From Phoronis australis (Eukaryota; Phoronida; Phoronidae), in the NCBI GenBank assembly GCA_002633005.1, contig NMRA01000180.1, forward strand, positions 579,444 through 643,443: a stretch of 64,000 bases of DNA, in the 5' to 3' direction. Positions 13,501 to 27,400 of this stretch are shown here, one piece after another. The translations under genes and the position numbers were made by a program. Below the pieces are notes generated by a model that was not told where the DNA came from, did not search any database, and saw only the letters and a program-made list of their open reading frames with translations. Each line of letters opens with the position of its first letter. Position 1 is the stretch's first letter.

Positions 13501-15400
13501 TTCCTGCCAATAAGGCTACCAGGCTCCACAAAATTGCAAGGTGAAGCAACTGCGGTATTTCATTCTACACCCAGTTTTTGCCAACGTTCGCCTTATGTTT
13601 GAACATATCAACACGACCAGAAGTGCATCCCTGGCATTCAACAACAATGAACATAAATTCAAGTTCTTGCACTACTTGCTAAATGAAATAGTAACACTGA
13701 CAAGCTATGCTGAAACTTTCACTGTATCTGTAATTTATATGTACTTGACACTGCCTACACAATTAAAACTACATGATCTAACATCAAGAAAAACACAAGC
13801 GGTATCAAAAGTAAATTTTACAGTTAATTTTTACAACTGAATTCTTCAAAAGCAAATAACATTAATTTTACACCTATACACCAGCACAGTGCATCAGACA
13901 TAGCAATGCAGCAAATACACATTTCTTATCAAATAAGAACACAGCTAATAAAAACTACGTCTACTGCTTTATGGACCACTCGCAAAATCAACATTTTCAT
14001 GAATTTGGACTGCGCACTGATGGAAGTAGTCGAGGCAACTGTGCACTGACTAGTAACGCCACTTAGAGCTCAGGCAAAGAGCCCCCCATTTGACAACTAG
14101 TGTTTTAGAGGCAAAAAATACAACCTTGGCTATCAATTCCACAGCAATAAATTTGCTCATTCTTCCCAAGCCCCAAAAATTTTTTATGATCTCAAAAGAA
14201 GCACAACTACAATGTAAAACAAATTTTAGAAGTGATCTCGGTCAAACCTTACATTTGTTGCGCAGAAAATCTGTGAAGCATTGATTGGATGCACTTTCGT
14301 GATGTCGATGGAAAAGTGATTAAAAAATTCGATTTCACGTTCTTGTATGTACGTCTTGCACCTTTTAAAATTCCACAGACATATTTGAATGTCCAGTCTG
14401 CGAGGCAGATGTTACGAGTCGTCAACAGTTTTAAGGAATTTCAGAATGAAAGAGGCATATTACTGAAAAATGGAAGTTTTGCACACTGAGTAATGAATAC
14501 TACCATCTCAGCTTTTCAGTAGCAACCATCACATGCATAACCATACAATGAAAACTCAACCCTTAAACTTGCTGAATTCCAACACCAGTGATGCTGCCTA
14601 AACCACGTTATGGTGATTCTCCATTAATTTCACAAACAAATCTTTTCCAAATTTGTCATCTTTCTGTTTTTCAAAGGTTGATTACTTTGCTGCATAAAAA
14701 GGAAATTTTGCCATTTGTTGTTTAACAACATCTACACAGTACAAACCATGCCAACAAGGAGCTCAAATTTATCTTTATTTTAAGGAAAATATTGACAAAA
14801 TTTCACAAGGCTACTAGATCATGTACCAAATAAGTGAAGAGTTACTCTCAGTCTACCCACAATTCCAGCACAGTGCCTAATACTTAACAGGAAGCATTCA
14901 TTTTCGTATTTCGTATAAGCCACCCTGATACATGAACAGTATATTGTATTATGAAACTGGCATTTACTCAACAATCTACTAATGACTGGAAGGTGTATAC
15001 TATTTCACCATGATCACATAAATATCAAATAAATGAGATAAAAATTCCATCCATAACAGGATACAAAACCAATGATAGTAAAACATTGTTAACAATAAAA
15101 ACAATTCACACACTACCACAACAGTACTCACTCTTTTCAAGTTTGTTTGCACCAAATGTAACTTTTTGCATTTTTTGTATATCACCAGTATTAACACAGC
15201 CATCACTTAGACTTAAACAAAGGTCAAATTGCCACATGAATTTACTACATAGTAGCAACTAACTTCCCAAGTCATACAATAAACGGGAATGACCAAAACC
15301 GTAGAAAATGATCACCAAAACTCAGGTTTCACCATGATAACACTGCGAGAATAAAGAAGGTCAAAGTTCAACCTTATAAAAATTTATACGGAGGCCAATC
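7591..15400. other. Intergenic DNA and convergent 3' untranslated regions
   Basis: This stretch lies between the stop codons of two convergent genes, TBC1D16 (+) and the transporter (-). It is AT-rich and shows no recognisable gene on either strand; the ORFs it holds are short and match no family I know. Both 3' UTRs must lie here. AATAAA-type signals occur on the + strand at about 10774 and 10795, and on the - strand at about 14774-14779, but none can be assigned with confidence. Confidence 0.6.
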
Positions 15401-18400
15401 TCAATGACCAGAATCGTCATAGTGACTGACAATTTCTGAGATCACAGAGTAACAGCCAGCAAACATGCCAGCGACGCCGACGATTATGATGACTATGTCC
15501 TTGATGATTATTATGGGCTTGAGTTCCCCATGCCTCAACTTCAGATGGAAGACGCACGGTAGAATATAGGCAAGTGGTGAGCTACCAACAGCACCTAAAA
15601 CAGAGAAAATGTTATACTCAGAATGTATATCATTGTATCAACTTTTGACTCTATACAAGGCAGGTAAAGTAACTTCTCTTCAATTTTGCACAGAGATTAG
15701 GGCCGCAATTGCCGTTTGTTTAATTTGAAACAGGCAAACTAAATTAAGTACACTGGCCTGTTCCAAGAAAATTAACTTAGCTAAGACAAATCTTAAATTT
15801 CAACCAATTAAAGTTAAATTTGACTCAAGTCCGTTTCAAGAAATATCTTAAGATTGACTTCAGTTCAACTAAATTTTGTCTTAATTTTGACTAACCGGAT
15901 GTGGAAGTTTCAAAGCTGAAAGCTGAGAAAAGTCTTAGACTTAGAACTTCAGTCAATTTCTTGGAACGGGCCCAAGTACCAGAATCTCTCTTCAACTTAG
16001 CTAAAAATAATTCACTGCAAAACAATTTTCCATTATCCAAAGACTGATTACATTGCAATTTTATCTACATTCTGGCAAATAGTCACCAATTTTATAACTG
16101 TTACTAAAGCCTATCTTCAACGGTAACACCTGTAAATTTGGTTCCTACAGTATGTTAAGAGCATTGCTCTGAGCCCACTAGTGCCATGAATTGCCAAATG
16201 TAACAAACTGATAGGTGTATTAGCTTGCTTTTGTTTATGTCACTGCGAGAATCACCTTTTAATTCAAACAGCTGCGAATAATACCCGCAAGCAATGGTGT
16301 TCTATTCAGACCCCTATTCAACACAACCTTTTGTTGTTTGTGCTGGGATCTCGTGGCGACGCAACATGGCACGAAAAGGCAGCTTCACTTATCATTTGAC
16401 GGGCTTACATTTGCGCGACTGAACTTGCGTTTTCTTATTAAGGCTTTGATGGGCCCAATACATCTAAAATAACAAAATTCCGTTGAAGTTAGGCTTTAAG
16501 AGGAGAAAACTGGTTCTCAAAATGAGCGACTCTTGTAAGTACATATTACTCATCTTCTCATAACTGTACAAAACAAACCATGATAATGTAATATTCTTTA
16601 TATTAACTTTTTTGCAAAAATCACAATATAAAGTATTATTTGTTTGTCATATTGTGTTTTAAATTAAAGTGTGATACTGTAGACAGAGAGGTAACAGACT
16701 AACGTGATATCATATAACAATGAATAGTTGGGCAGATAACTGATGGTTCAGTTGAACGGTGTTATACAGTAAATTGTCACCTATTTTGGCCAAAACATAA
16801 TTGACAAAATTGCATTTTTTTCATTTTTTAATGGTTACTAACATTGTGAAAGCCCAAAACTTTCAAAAACATGTATTTGCAGCTATGGTAGAAAACGTAG
16901 ACATGGAAAGCATCATTTTGGTAGTGTATATAATTTATGAAAAATTTAGAAAATAAAATTTCACCTCTCTGACAAGATTTCCTAAATTGATTTTACTGTA
17001 TCTGCATACATCTTACAAAACAACCACACATTGGGATTGACTTAGTCTGCTTTTTCTGCCTTCACATTGGCATGAATGCAGCATTAATGTCAATATGGCC
17101 AGATTGACTTAGTCTGCTTTTTCTGCCTTCCCATTGGCTTGAATGGAGCATTAATGTCAATATGTCCAGATTGCAGCTGCCTTACTTTTGCTTCATTTGA
17201 AAACTAAAATCATTTCTCTCTCACTACTGATAGCCAAGAACAAAATGATCTAGTTTTCACCAAAGTGTTATCTTACACTGAGAGATATGGAATGAGATGT
17301 TAGTTGTGTAGAAGAAGGAATATAGAATTATAGCACAATAATTTAACATTAGTAATGATACACATAGTTTATTTTGGTTCCCAGCAGCAGGCTATGTAAC
17401 CAATGAGAATAGTACTGTGTAGGTTTTAGATTTCACATATCCAATTACAGGATGGAAATATTACTCTAAATAATCAAAATGTCAACTTTTGCAATATGAC
17501 TTGTTTAATCAGAAGAAACAGTAGTCTTCAAGAAAGTTCACAACAACTGTTACATGAAAATAGGGAAAATTTGAAACAAAATTTTTTGGCTACTCTTCAC
17601 CTGACTTCATCGTGGGGTTCACAATAAATTCGATCAACTTTTTACAAAACCTTACCTGTGTAATTGTAAAATGAAGTTATGTATTTTATATCGAAAATGC
17701 AGATTATGAAACAGAGCTGCATAAAGCTTCAAAACTAATCTATTGGATAAGTTAGATTGTTGCATGACATGAAGTAAATTGTTCAACAACCATGGCAACA
17801 TAATGTGTGATAATGTAACGTCAGTGTTGCAATCCAACGTGTAACTTTTATGCAACTGGACCCAGGTAACTCAATCATAGATTAAAAATTTGTCTCCAAC
17901 ATTTCCACACTTTCTTAAAAAATATTTAATTCCATCCCCGAACAGATCAATACAAGAAAAACGAATGTCAAAAGAACACAAATTTTGACAGAGACTGGCC
18001 CGACCCTTCCAAATTTGGACTGCTAACCAACAGGGATATTTCAGCTCCTTCTGATAGCAGGAACCAATTATCATGACAAGAAAAGACTTTTAGAACAGTT
18101 TGTTGGAATTGATAAGCCTGGTAAACAGTCATTCTCATGGTTACACCGCAAGTGGGAAGGTAATGCCCCTTTAATTGTGTTCACTCTTACCGACAAATGA
18201 AAGGAAATACGCAAAAAAGTCCTTGAGCAAAAGGGCCACACCAAACTGTATCAGGACCAGAAATATTCGGAATATGTTTCTTTTCCAATTGGCAACCTGT
18301 AAAAAATGTAAGCATTACTTAACCATTTAAGTGTTCTTAGTAAATCAATTTGTGAACTTACACGCAGTGGCCACAATGTACATTCAGTAACAAATCTTGG

Positions 18401-21400
18401 ATTCAGACCAAAAACCACTCATGTCTACAAGACTGATCTCAACTTGTACCTTGGGGAGTTTTTGGATTGGAAAAAATCAATGACACTTCGTTGTTGCTAA
18501 AGACCACGATAAACGCATAAAATGACACACCATGACAAGCCACGATGGTCCAAAATGACACACCGTGATAAGCCACGATGGTCCAAAATGACACACCGTG
18601 ACAAGCCACGATGGTCCAAAATGACACACCGTGACAAGCCACGATGGTCCAAAATGACACACCGTGACAAGCCACGATGGTCCAAAATGCTTTCCAAATC
18701 CACAAACACATTTCATTTAACTAAGGAGCAATTATATAGTAATAGCCATCAAAATCAAAGTAAATTTTTGTTATAACAGGTGGGCTTACAGCTGCTATGT
18801 AAGAAATTTTAGATGAACATTCTACAGAAATTATAAACCAAAATGAGCTCTGTATGACCCTGTGTTGAAATTTTCAAGTTCGTCAAATGAATGTTAGTAC
18901 AAACATAGCATTGAATTATAAAGCAAGTACTTTGAATTATCCCACCTAACAAAACGCTTTTCTTAAAGTCGCACCTGTCAAGCCCAAATTGAAAATGCCC
19001 AACTGAAATGAATCGCGTTATAAGCACTGAACCTTCCCCAAGAAATAATCAATAAACTCCAAGCTGTAATAAAAGCAAAACATGAGCTAAAACAATAATT
19101 TCAAGAGAAAGTGCTGCGCGTGGCTTTTATACACTAAAATAAATCAAACTACGGAAGCACTAAGTAAAGCACACCTTCACTGAAACACTCCTTATTTTCC
19201 CAACGGTGACTGCAGTGTGAAACAGTACCAGCCCTTTTAATTTAGCGCCATCTTTTGACAGCTAAAGGCACCTTATCAAGCTCCTCTTTCTGTCTGCGCT
19301 GTCTGTAGCAGGCCTAATAAATATGTACATACATTGGACCATTTTAGTGGCAGACCACGATACAATGGGAATGAAGAACTAAAGCCAGTCTATCACATAC
19401 TTACAGAACTAGACACATCTACAGAGGATGAGGCGTCCATTATCTTGGAGTGTGTAGGACTGCGAATGAGAGGTCTAGTCTCCTCGTCAAGGGACGGGCC
19501 AAATATAGCACCTGTGTAACATGAAAAAGCACCACATTGTAAAAAGTACCACTTCTGCATTGCTTCCATGGAATATATTACCTCAATTCATATGCATCCC
19601 TGAGTAAGAAGACAATCATAAAAATGTGTATACAAATATATACATCTATATATTGTTGAAAACACGACTAAACTGTTTGTTTTAAAGCCTGATACAGAGT
19701 CGATCGTAATGTTGAAACAATCCCCTTTCTTTGGGTGTGCAGCTATGCAGCATAACACCAACTCTGTATCAAGTTTTCAAACAAAAAGTTTAGTCGTGTT
19801 TTCACCGAAGTTTGTGTTAACAAAGGGCAGCTACCGAACTATACTGATAAAATGTATAAGTATTGTGTACAACAACAATACAACATCATAATTTGCTGAA
19901 AGTGACTGGATGGATTGCGTCTTTAACCAAAAGAAAAATGATATGGATACTTCTCAGGATATATTTCCTAACAAATTAATTATCAACAAAAGACAGCTAA
20001 GCTATCTTAAGACCCTTAGATCAGCCCTGCTACTTAATGAGGAACAACGAACTTGGTGACCAACAACCACAAGATGTTAGTGGTGACCACTAGGCATAGT
20101 CGGATACAGCCAAGAGGATGGAAGGAGGAAGATTACAAATTTGTTCTTACAGTAAAGTGTTCTCTACCTGTTCTGACTTGCCACTGTGTCAAGTTTGAAT
20201 TTTGTTTAGACCAGTTAGGCTTAACTTGCCTCGAGTTTGAAGACCTTAAGTATGCACGGAGTTTGAAGTACAGGGAGATTAGCCATTTCTTATGCAAACT
20301 CGGACATTTTGGACTTTTGTTACCAGCTCAATGCATTTATTCCAAGACTTCACACATAAATTGCGCACACTATGGACATGGACTATCAAACACGTACACA
20401 AAATTTGTTATTCTAGTTGAGTTTGAATTTTCTGTTGTGGAGAACACTGCATTCCTCAATGAATTGAGACAAATTGTGAGTAAAAAAATGGGACACAATG
20501 TATCATACTTTGAGGACGATAATCCTAACAAATCTGGATACTTAACACTTCATTCAATCATTCAATCCGTAGCTTATTATATTCACTGGAACAGTTTCTT
20601 TGTTATAATCATATCACCAGTAACTGCGCAATTTCATTGAGATTCCAGTTAAGGGACATGGTATCTGACAGCCTTATCAGTATAATATCTCAACCGAAAT
20701 AAGATATTGGCCAATGTCCTTTACAGTTAGGGCAAGTGATCATGTGTATCTATAGATTAAGATACACGTACACACTGAGGAGTTCACCACCTGGAAATGA
20801 CCTTCTATAAACACAAGAACTAATTACTATTTATCAACAAAACTTTCCACAGCTCTCTGAAATCAATGTATTACACCATAATATATCAAAAAAATTTAGA
20901 TGCATTTCATTACAAACACCACATGGAATCGAGGAATTCGACTTGGTTTGTGTTTTCACTTTAGGTTTTCATAGTTAGAGTTAGAAGTGCATAAAACTTG
21001 CTTTTGCTAAGCATGATGAAAATATTGTATTTTTGTTTGTAAAGTTTATTAAAAACAAAGATGGGCACTTTTTGAAATTGAGAATGAGTTTAAAACTAGT
21101 TTTTGCAAAATATAACACAAAAGAGGATTGTTGCGAAAACAATTCTGACGGGCAGTTGTCCCGTTTTATGCAAATTCAGTGTTTGCACTACGTGTTCGAG
21201 CATGGTGGTGGTAATTTTGGAGCCATGTTCGGAAATCCTAAGTTTTGTCTACTTTACAAGACAACGATTCAAATAGTTTTCAAATTTGCATACTATCGCT
21301 TAATTTTTATTCTTTTTCTGTGAGATGTCACTCATGGTTTTCAATAAAGTTTTGAAACAAAAAGATGACTTTTGTTAATAATTATATCGTGATTACCGTA

Positions 21401-24400
21401 GCAATTTAAGTGAGTTATATGCCCATCTTATGGCCCAAACCATAAAAATTGACAGGAAGCACAGGAACCAAATCCAACCCAAGTTCACTGACCTGATACA
21501 GGTACACTCAATATACCTGAATGTTCTCATCCCATGTCTCGGAATCAGTTGATGTTCAGTTCAAGCTAATTAATTCTAACCCACCAATGAAATTCAAACT
21601 AGTAACCTACCATCTCCAAACACATAACCCTCCATAATCCTTATGACGGGAAAGTTCTGCAAAGGGTATGTACAGAGCACTCCGATCAACAAAGTGACGT
21701 TAACGAGGAGGGCGAAGACGGAAAATGGCGGCAAGTTTGTGTTGATCGTCTGCTCTGTGTGCTCTGGACCGTAACGGAGGTAGCCCGCTATGCCGAAACC
21801 GCACAGCATCGTTGAAATACCCGTCAAGACTGTGTGTAGAAAGCATGGGAAAAGGTGGCGGTTGCCGTCCATGCTGGACTCGATGGCAACAATCTGGAAA
21901 CATGAGCAACAAAATTGAGATGGTTATGTAAGATTTCAAATAGAGCCATGGGACTACGTGCAGAAAAAAAATTACCTTCCATTGGAAGAACAAGATTATA
22001 ACTGTGGATTTACAGGATAACAACAATAACGTTATGTAATCAGATGTAGGTCGCGAGTACTAACAAATACTGATAGACTGATCATGCTCCACCACAGTTA
22101 CTCAGGGGAGGATTTGTAATCCAGCCCAGTAGGTGATTGGAGCAATGCTTGCCTCATGAAACGTACACGTTAATTGATTCTTATGCTCTGTAACTAACTG
22201 TTATGTCTCTGACAGAGTTCAGTCATCACTCTAGAAGGAATAGTTAGTGAGCTACCACAAGATTCGTAGTAACCAAGGAGTCAAAGAAGAAAGCCGAAGC
22301 CAAAATTTAATACTTAAGGGCCTCACTTAGAATTTCACGACCAATGTGTCAAACACACCACTTCGGTTTAAGCTCAAATTTGAGTCTTCAGCAATGAAAA
22401 GGGAAGACCTAGCTACAACAATTTTAATTAACAAGAAAGCTGGACCAGAAAACTGACCACCTAAAGCTGATGTTCCTATATGTGTAGGGTTGCAAAAATA
22501 TTTTAAAACAACCAATTACTTACCGTTCCAATGCCTTCATAAGCACCTGTAATTTGTCCCCAAAAGATTGGGAATGATGAGAATACGAACCAATCAAATT
22601 TGCTCAAGCCATCTTGTGAAATACCTAGCAAAAGCAAAAAAAAATTACATACATCAACTTTAAAATAAAGAACTGAACACAAAAACAAAAGAAAATAGTG
22701 TTGTAAAATAATCAAGTTAGTGCTTTAATACCTTTTAGCGTATTTAGACGCATACAAACAAAGGAACAAAACGTGTTTCAATTCAATTAAAGTGAACTCC
22801 CAAAAAGCGCACCTATAACTGTACGAGAGAAAACCCTAAAAGATGACACTATTAATAAAAAGAAAAAATAACAAAATTATAGCTCTTTACCTACAAGCAG
22901 ATAGATCAAAATTGCAAAGTATCCAGCCAGAATAGAGATATTGGCCATGAAACTGACAGGTCCCATCTTCCTGACACTTCTCATCATGGCAAATGCGATG
23001 AAGAACGGCAGAGGCGTCAACATCAGTAAATATAGTGATGGAGCCGTAGACTTTGTGTATACGGTTGTATTGCTCGGTGCAATGGTAGGAAATTCATGAC
23101 TGAAGAAATCACTTTCCAAGTCCGTATAATCTGTTTCATTAACACTTGCAGTCACCAAGTGTGTCCAATTTGTGTAGTGGAGGACAGGAAAGCACGCCTC
23201 GACGGTTGTAGCGATGAAGATGAAGTACGCCGTACAGAATCCAAACTGAGTAATAAGTAACGGAATGTTCACCATGACGACACCCCACTTGCCAAAAGCG
23301 AGTTTCCCGATGCTGCCGTACGTGATGTTTTTCTCCATTTTCTTGCGGATTTCATCGATGTGTTCCATGGTAACTGGCTCCCGTAACTCTTGCTCATATG
23401 CATTAAGAAGCCTGTTTGTGACGCGTGTTTTCGCCCGAATGATCAGCTGACAACAATGATCGGTCATGAACGCAGCTACGACCATTGAGATGGTGCCAAG
23501 CTGGAACCAGAGATACACACGGATTAAAACAGCATCCAAATGAAGGATTAATCATCCATGCATGATCAGTTGCATAAACTTGCCTATTAGGACTTTACCT
23601 TACGCACCTGCCTGTAGAATGAGTATCCTGACTGTCAGGTCAGCCAGTCGGGATACGGCTGGTGTCCTCATCAGTTTGACAGCGGCATATCCCTTATTGT
23701 CTGCTTTCATCTGATGCTCATGTAATCTAGCAATTATGTTGCAAACAGCTCGCCTGATGTTAAGCGATATTTAAAAATACTATTTGCAAACAACTTTCAA
23801 CAAATGTCTATTGTATGAAATACTTTCACCCAAAAAATTCGAATGGAGAAAAACAGTCGCCTTTCAGAGACATTTGACTTAACATAACATTCACCTGTTT
23901 ATTCCTTTGTGTGACTGTAAGCTCTGACCAACTTAACCACAGTATTGTGAACCAACACAAAAGTTTAATCAAGCGTAATTCTAGATTAGATGTGATAGTG
24001 GAAATTTCTTGATTTTTACACTCCAGGAGAATGGTAGGTAATGAATCATAGACTTTATAAGCACAGGCAGAATGTATATTATATTAAAATTAAGAAGTAT
24101 CCCTGACATTGAAGACACAAAAGCTTATTTAGCTCATATCTGGTAATCTTTTGAAAAATGACACAGCACAACATGCCTCACCTCAAGCATTATTTCGAAA
24201 ACACAAGAAATCTGCTGAAACCAGACCATTTAACAGTAGCTGTTCCACCCAAGGCAAGCTTTTGTTGTCTACTAGCAGTTTTCAAAGTCAACAATAAAAA
24301 ATTTTGAAAGTAAAACTTAAGACACCAGCTTATTTAATGTGGTACAGGATCACCAATATCAGTCTTCGGCCATAGCAATTAGTCAGTTTATGACCAAAGC

Positions 24401-27400
24401 CCAGATATCAAGAGCACAACTTTTACAATCCTTACATGGTAGTGTTTGGAAATGCTGCAGTTTAAAGTTGAAAAAAAAATTAAAGTAGGCAACGACATCG
24501 TGGCCAGGTGTCACGAAGACACATGCAATTTAAAAACCATCGAGGGTGGGTGAAGCTGGACTTACAAATTGAAATCTTAACCTTTGATAACCTGATTACA
24601 TATTATATACTACAACAACGTGCAAGAGGTTGAAGGAGCAAGTTGCTCCAGAGCAAATGTTGGTGTAAACGAGAATTGATCCGGAACTATAACATCACAG
24701 GCGCAGGTTGGTTCAAATCAGAACCCGGATCAGATTCAGACCAATATGCTATGTAAGCAAGACTTTGCTTTAGAACATACACTACAAGCCAAAAATATTC
24801 AAACAAAGTGACCCACAATTCCACATCCTGTGTGCTGGTGGAAGCTTAACTGGTCATCACAGTAGTCTCCCCTCGTGTCTATGAATGAAGAGGGATAAAC
24901 GAGAAAGTTAGTAATGTGACAGTCATTCTGTAATAAGAATTTTAGCGCCCTTAGCAGCCATTTTTGTTGGTAAATAATTAGCTGCCATTTCACGGAAATG
25001 GTATTTTCTCATTACTTTTGATTTGTACTACATCTTGTTTCATTTGTGCAATGTGCAAAGGGGTCTTAAGTGGCAATAATTTCTTCCTGAAAACAGCTTG
25101 TTGCAACTTAAGGTTCAGTGTCATGTGCACAGTGGTGACATAAATCGCACTATTCAAGCTAGACTGATATCATTTGTTTCAGTTTCAGTCAGTTGTCAAC
25201 ACAACTGAGAAAGTCTCACCTGGGAACAAATAATGTCAGCATGTGACTACCAGTATAACTTGTTCTCATGTGAAGGATGGTGAAAACATAAATTGGTCAG
25301 GAACAATTTGGCACCTGATGTCATAAGACAATGCAAGTAGTATCAGAACTTGTCAACTCATATGTGGTAGACATTAACTTAACCACAAAACCTACAATCT
25401 CTGCCAAATTTCAGTTACCTGGAGTAAACTGAAACTTTAAACCACTGATACAAACATGAACCACAGAAAATTGATTTCTTTCTTATCTTGGTTTCAGTCC
25501 AAGGTCAACACTATTCCGAAATTCCTTCATTGTGGCAAAGACTAATGTCAGCAAGTGGTGAGCTCTCAATGAGCTATGAAAATCAAAACATTTACTCACC
25601 CCAATACCAGCTTTAGTAAAGGCAAACGGAATAGCCAGGTATCCCGAGCCGATAAAAGCTTTAAACGTGTTGGCAAAGTCAGATGCATGCTGTTTTACAC
25701 CAACTCTGAAAAAGATGTGGGAGTGTAAGACGTACATATCACAACCAACCGCAACTGTTACTAGGAGCATTACTTCAATGGATAATCTGCCAAATCTTAA
25801 AGGAAAAAAAATAGACAGACGCAGACTGTTCCATAACGCGAGAATAAATTGTCTAAAACAATGATCGTAAAATGACTGACAGAGGGCGATTATACAGTGT
25901 CGGCACTGTGTCCCATCAAAAGGCAAATTCGACCTCAGATATATGATATCAGTAAGAAAACAAGAGCAACGCGGAGCGTTGAAATGCGCCCACAATTGCA
26001 CCGCATACGGTATCCTTCTAGGGTTGTTTATTGGTACCATAAAGTGGCCAGTAGAGGGCATACTTTGCAAAATGGAAAGGCATGGTCATTGTCTCCTCAA
26101 TAGGCTAGGGGCAAAATGTGAGTAATCTTCATAATACAAGCACATCCTATACACCAGTTGCTTAAAGCACCACAGAAACATAGAATTAAAAACAAATTTA
26201 CCAACATACGAGATTAGCACAGCATTAGAATGCCAGAAACAAATTTCTACTTGGAACTTTTCCTTCACAGTCACGAAGTAACACAAAGTATACACCTGAA
26301 GACCTATGAAAATACAGAGGTCAATGTAAAATACTAAAATTGCCACTAGAGGCAAATACTAAAATTGCCACTAGAGGCATACCGGTAATCAGAATCATCC
26401 TAAAGTCGTCATCGTCCGTTGTCAACATCACATAAATACACTTGCTAAATTTAGTAAAGATCCTGCAAACGGTTTGGGAGATACAGCCATGGGCGCAAAA
26501 AAACAAAACTGCCACTAGGAGGCGCCACAGTAGTCCAAATCGTCTGAAAATCATTGTCAGCTGTCTTCCTTATAGTAAGCACATACACGCCAATTTTCAC
26601 AATCATCCTTTGAGCGGTTTGGTTGATAGAGGGGTGGACGCAAAAATACAGACTCGAAAACAGTAAAAATGGCCACTAGGTGGCGCAAACTACGTCGAAT
26701 CCATCTGAAAACAGTAGGATAGCGTCATCTCACTAATAGGTGCCTACATACCAAATTTCATGAAAATCCGTTCAATACTTTTGAAGATACAAAGGTAAGC
26801 GTAAAAAACTAAAATTGCCACTAGGGGGCACACCGGTAGTCGGATCCGACCAAAAGTCGTCATCTTCCGTTGTTAACATCATATAAATATACTTACACAA
26901 TTTGTAAAGATCCTGCGAACGGTTTAGGAGATACAGCCATAGGCGCAAAAAAACAAAACTGCCACTAGGAGGCGCCACAGTAGTCGAAATCGTCGGAAAA
27001 TCATCGTCAACCATCCTCTACATAGTAAGCATATACATGCCAATTTTCACAATCATCCTTTGAGCGGTTTGGTTGATAGAGGGGTGGACGCACAAAAACA
27101 GACTCGAAAACACTAAAAATGGCCACTAGGTGGCGCAAACTATGTCGAATCCATCTGAAAACGGGAGGATAGCGTCATCTCACTAATAGGTGCCTACATA
27201 CCAAATTTCATGAAAATCCAATAAGGACTTGTGAAGATACAAAGGTAAGCGTAAAAAAATTAAAATTGCCACTAGGGGGCACACCGGTAGTCGGATCCGT
27301 CCAAAAGTCGTCATCTTCCGTTGTTAACATCATATAAATATACTTACACAATTTCGTAAAGATCCTGCGAACGGTTTAGGAGATACAGCCATAGGCGCAA

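Noticed and set aside
13040-14489. Several plus-strand ORFs of 64-108 residues
   Set aside because: They have no shared splice phase, no recognisable domains and low-complexity AT-driven composition. They lie between convergent genes where 3' UTRs are expected.
18439-18776. Four overlapping ORFs with an 11-residue repeat
   Set aside because: All are produced by the 33-bp minisatellite being a multiple of three without stops.
20053-20640. 195-residue plus-strand ORF
   Set aside because: It lies in a transporter intron on the opposite strand, begins at a non-ATG codon, has no domain I recognise and no splice context. I judge it a chance open frame.
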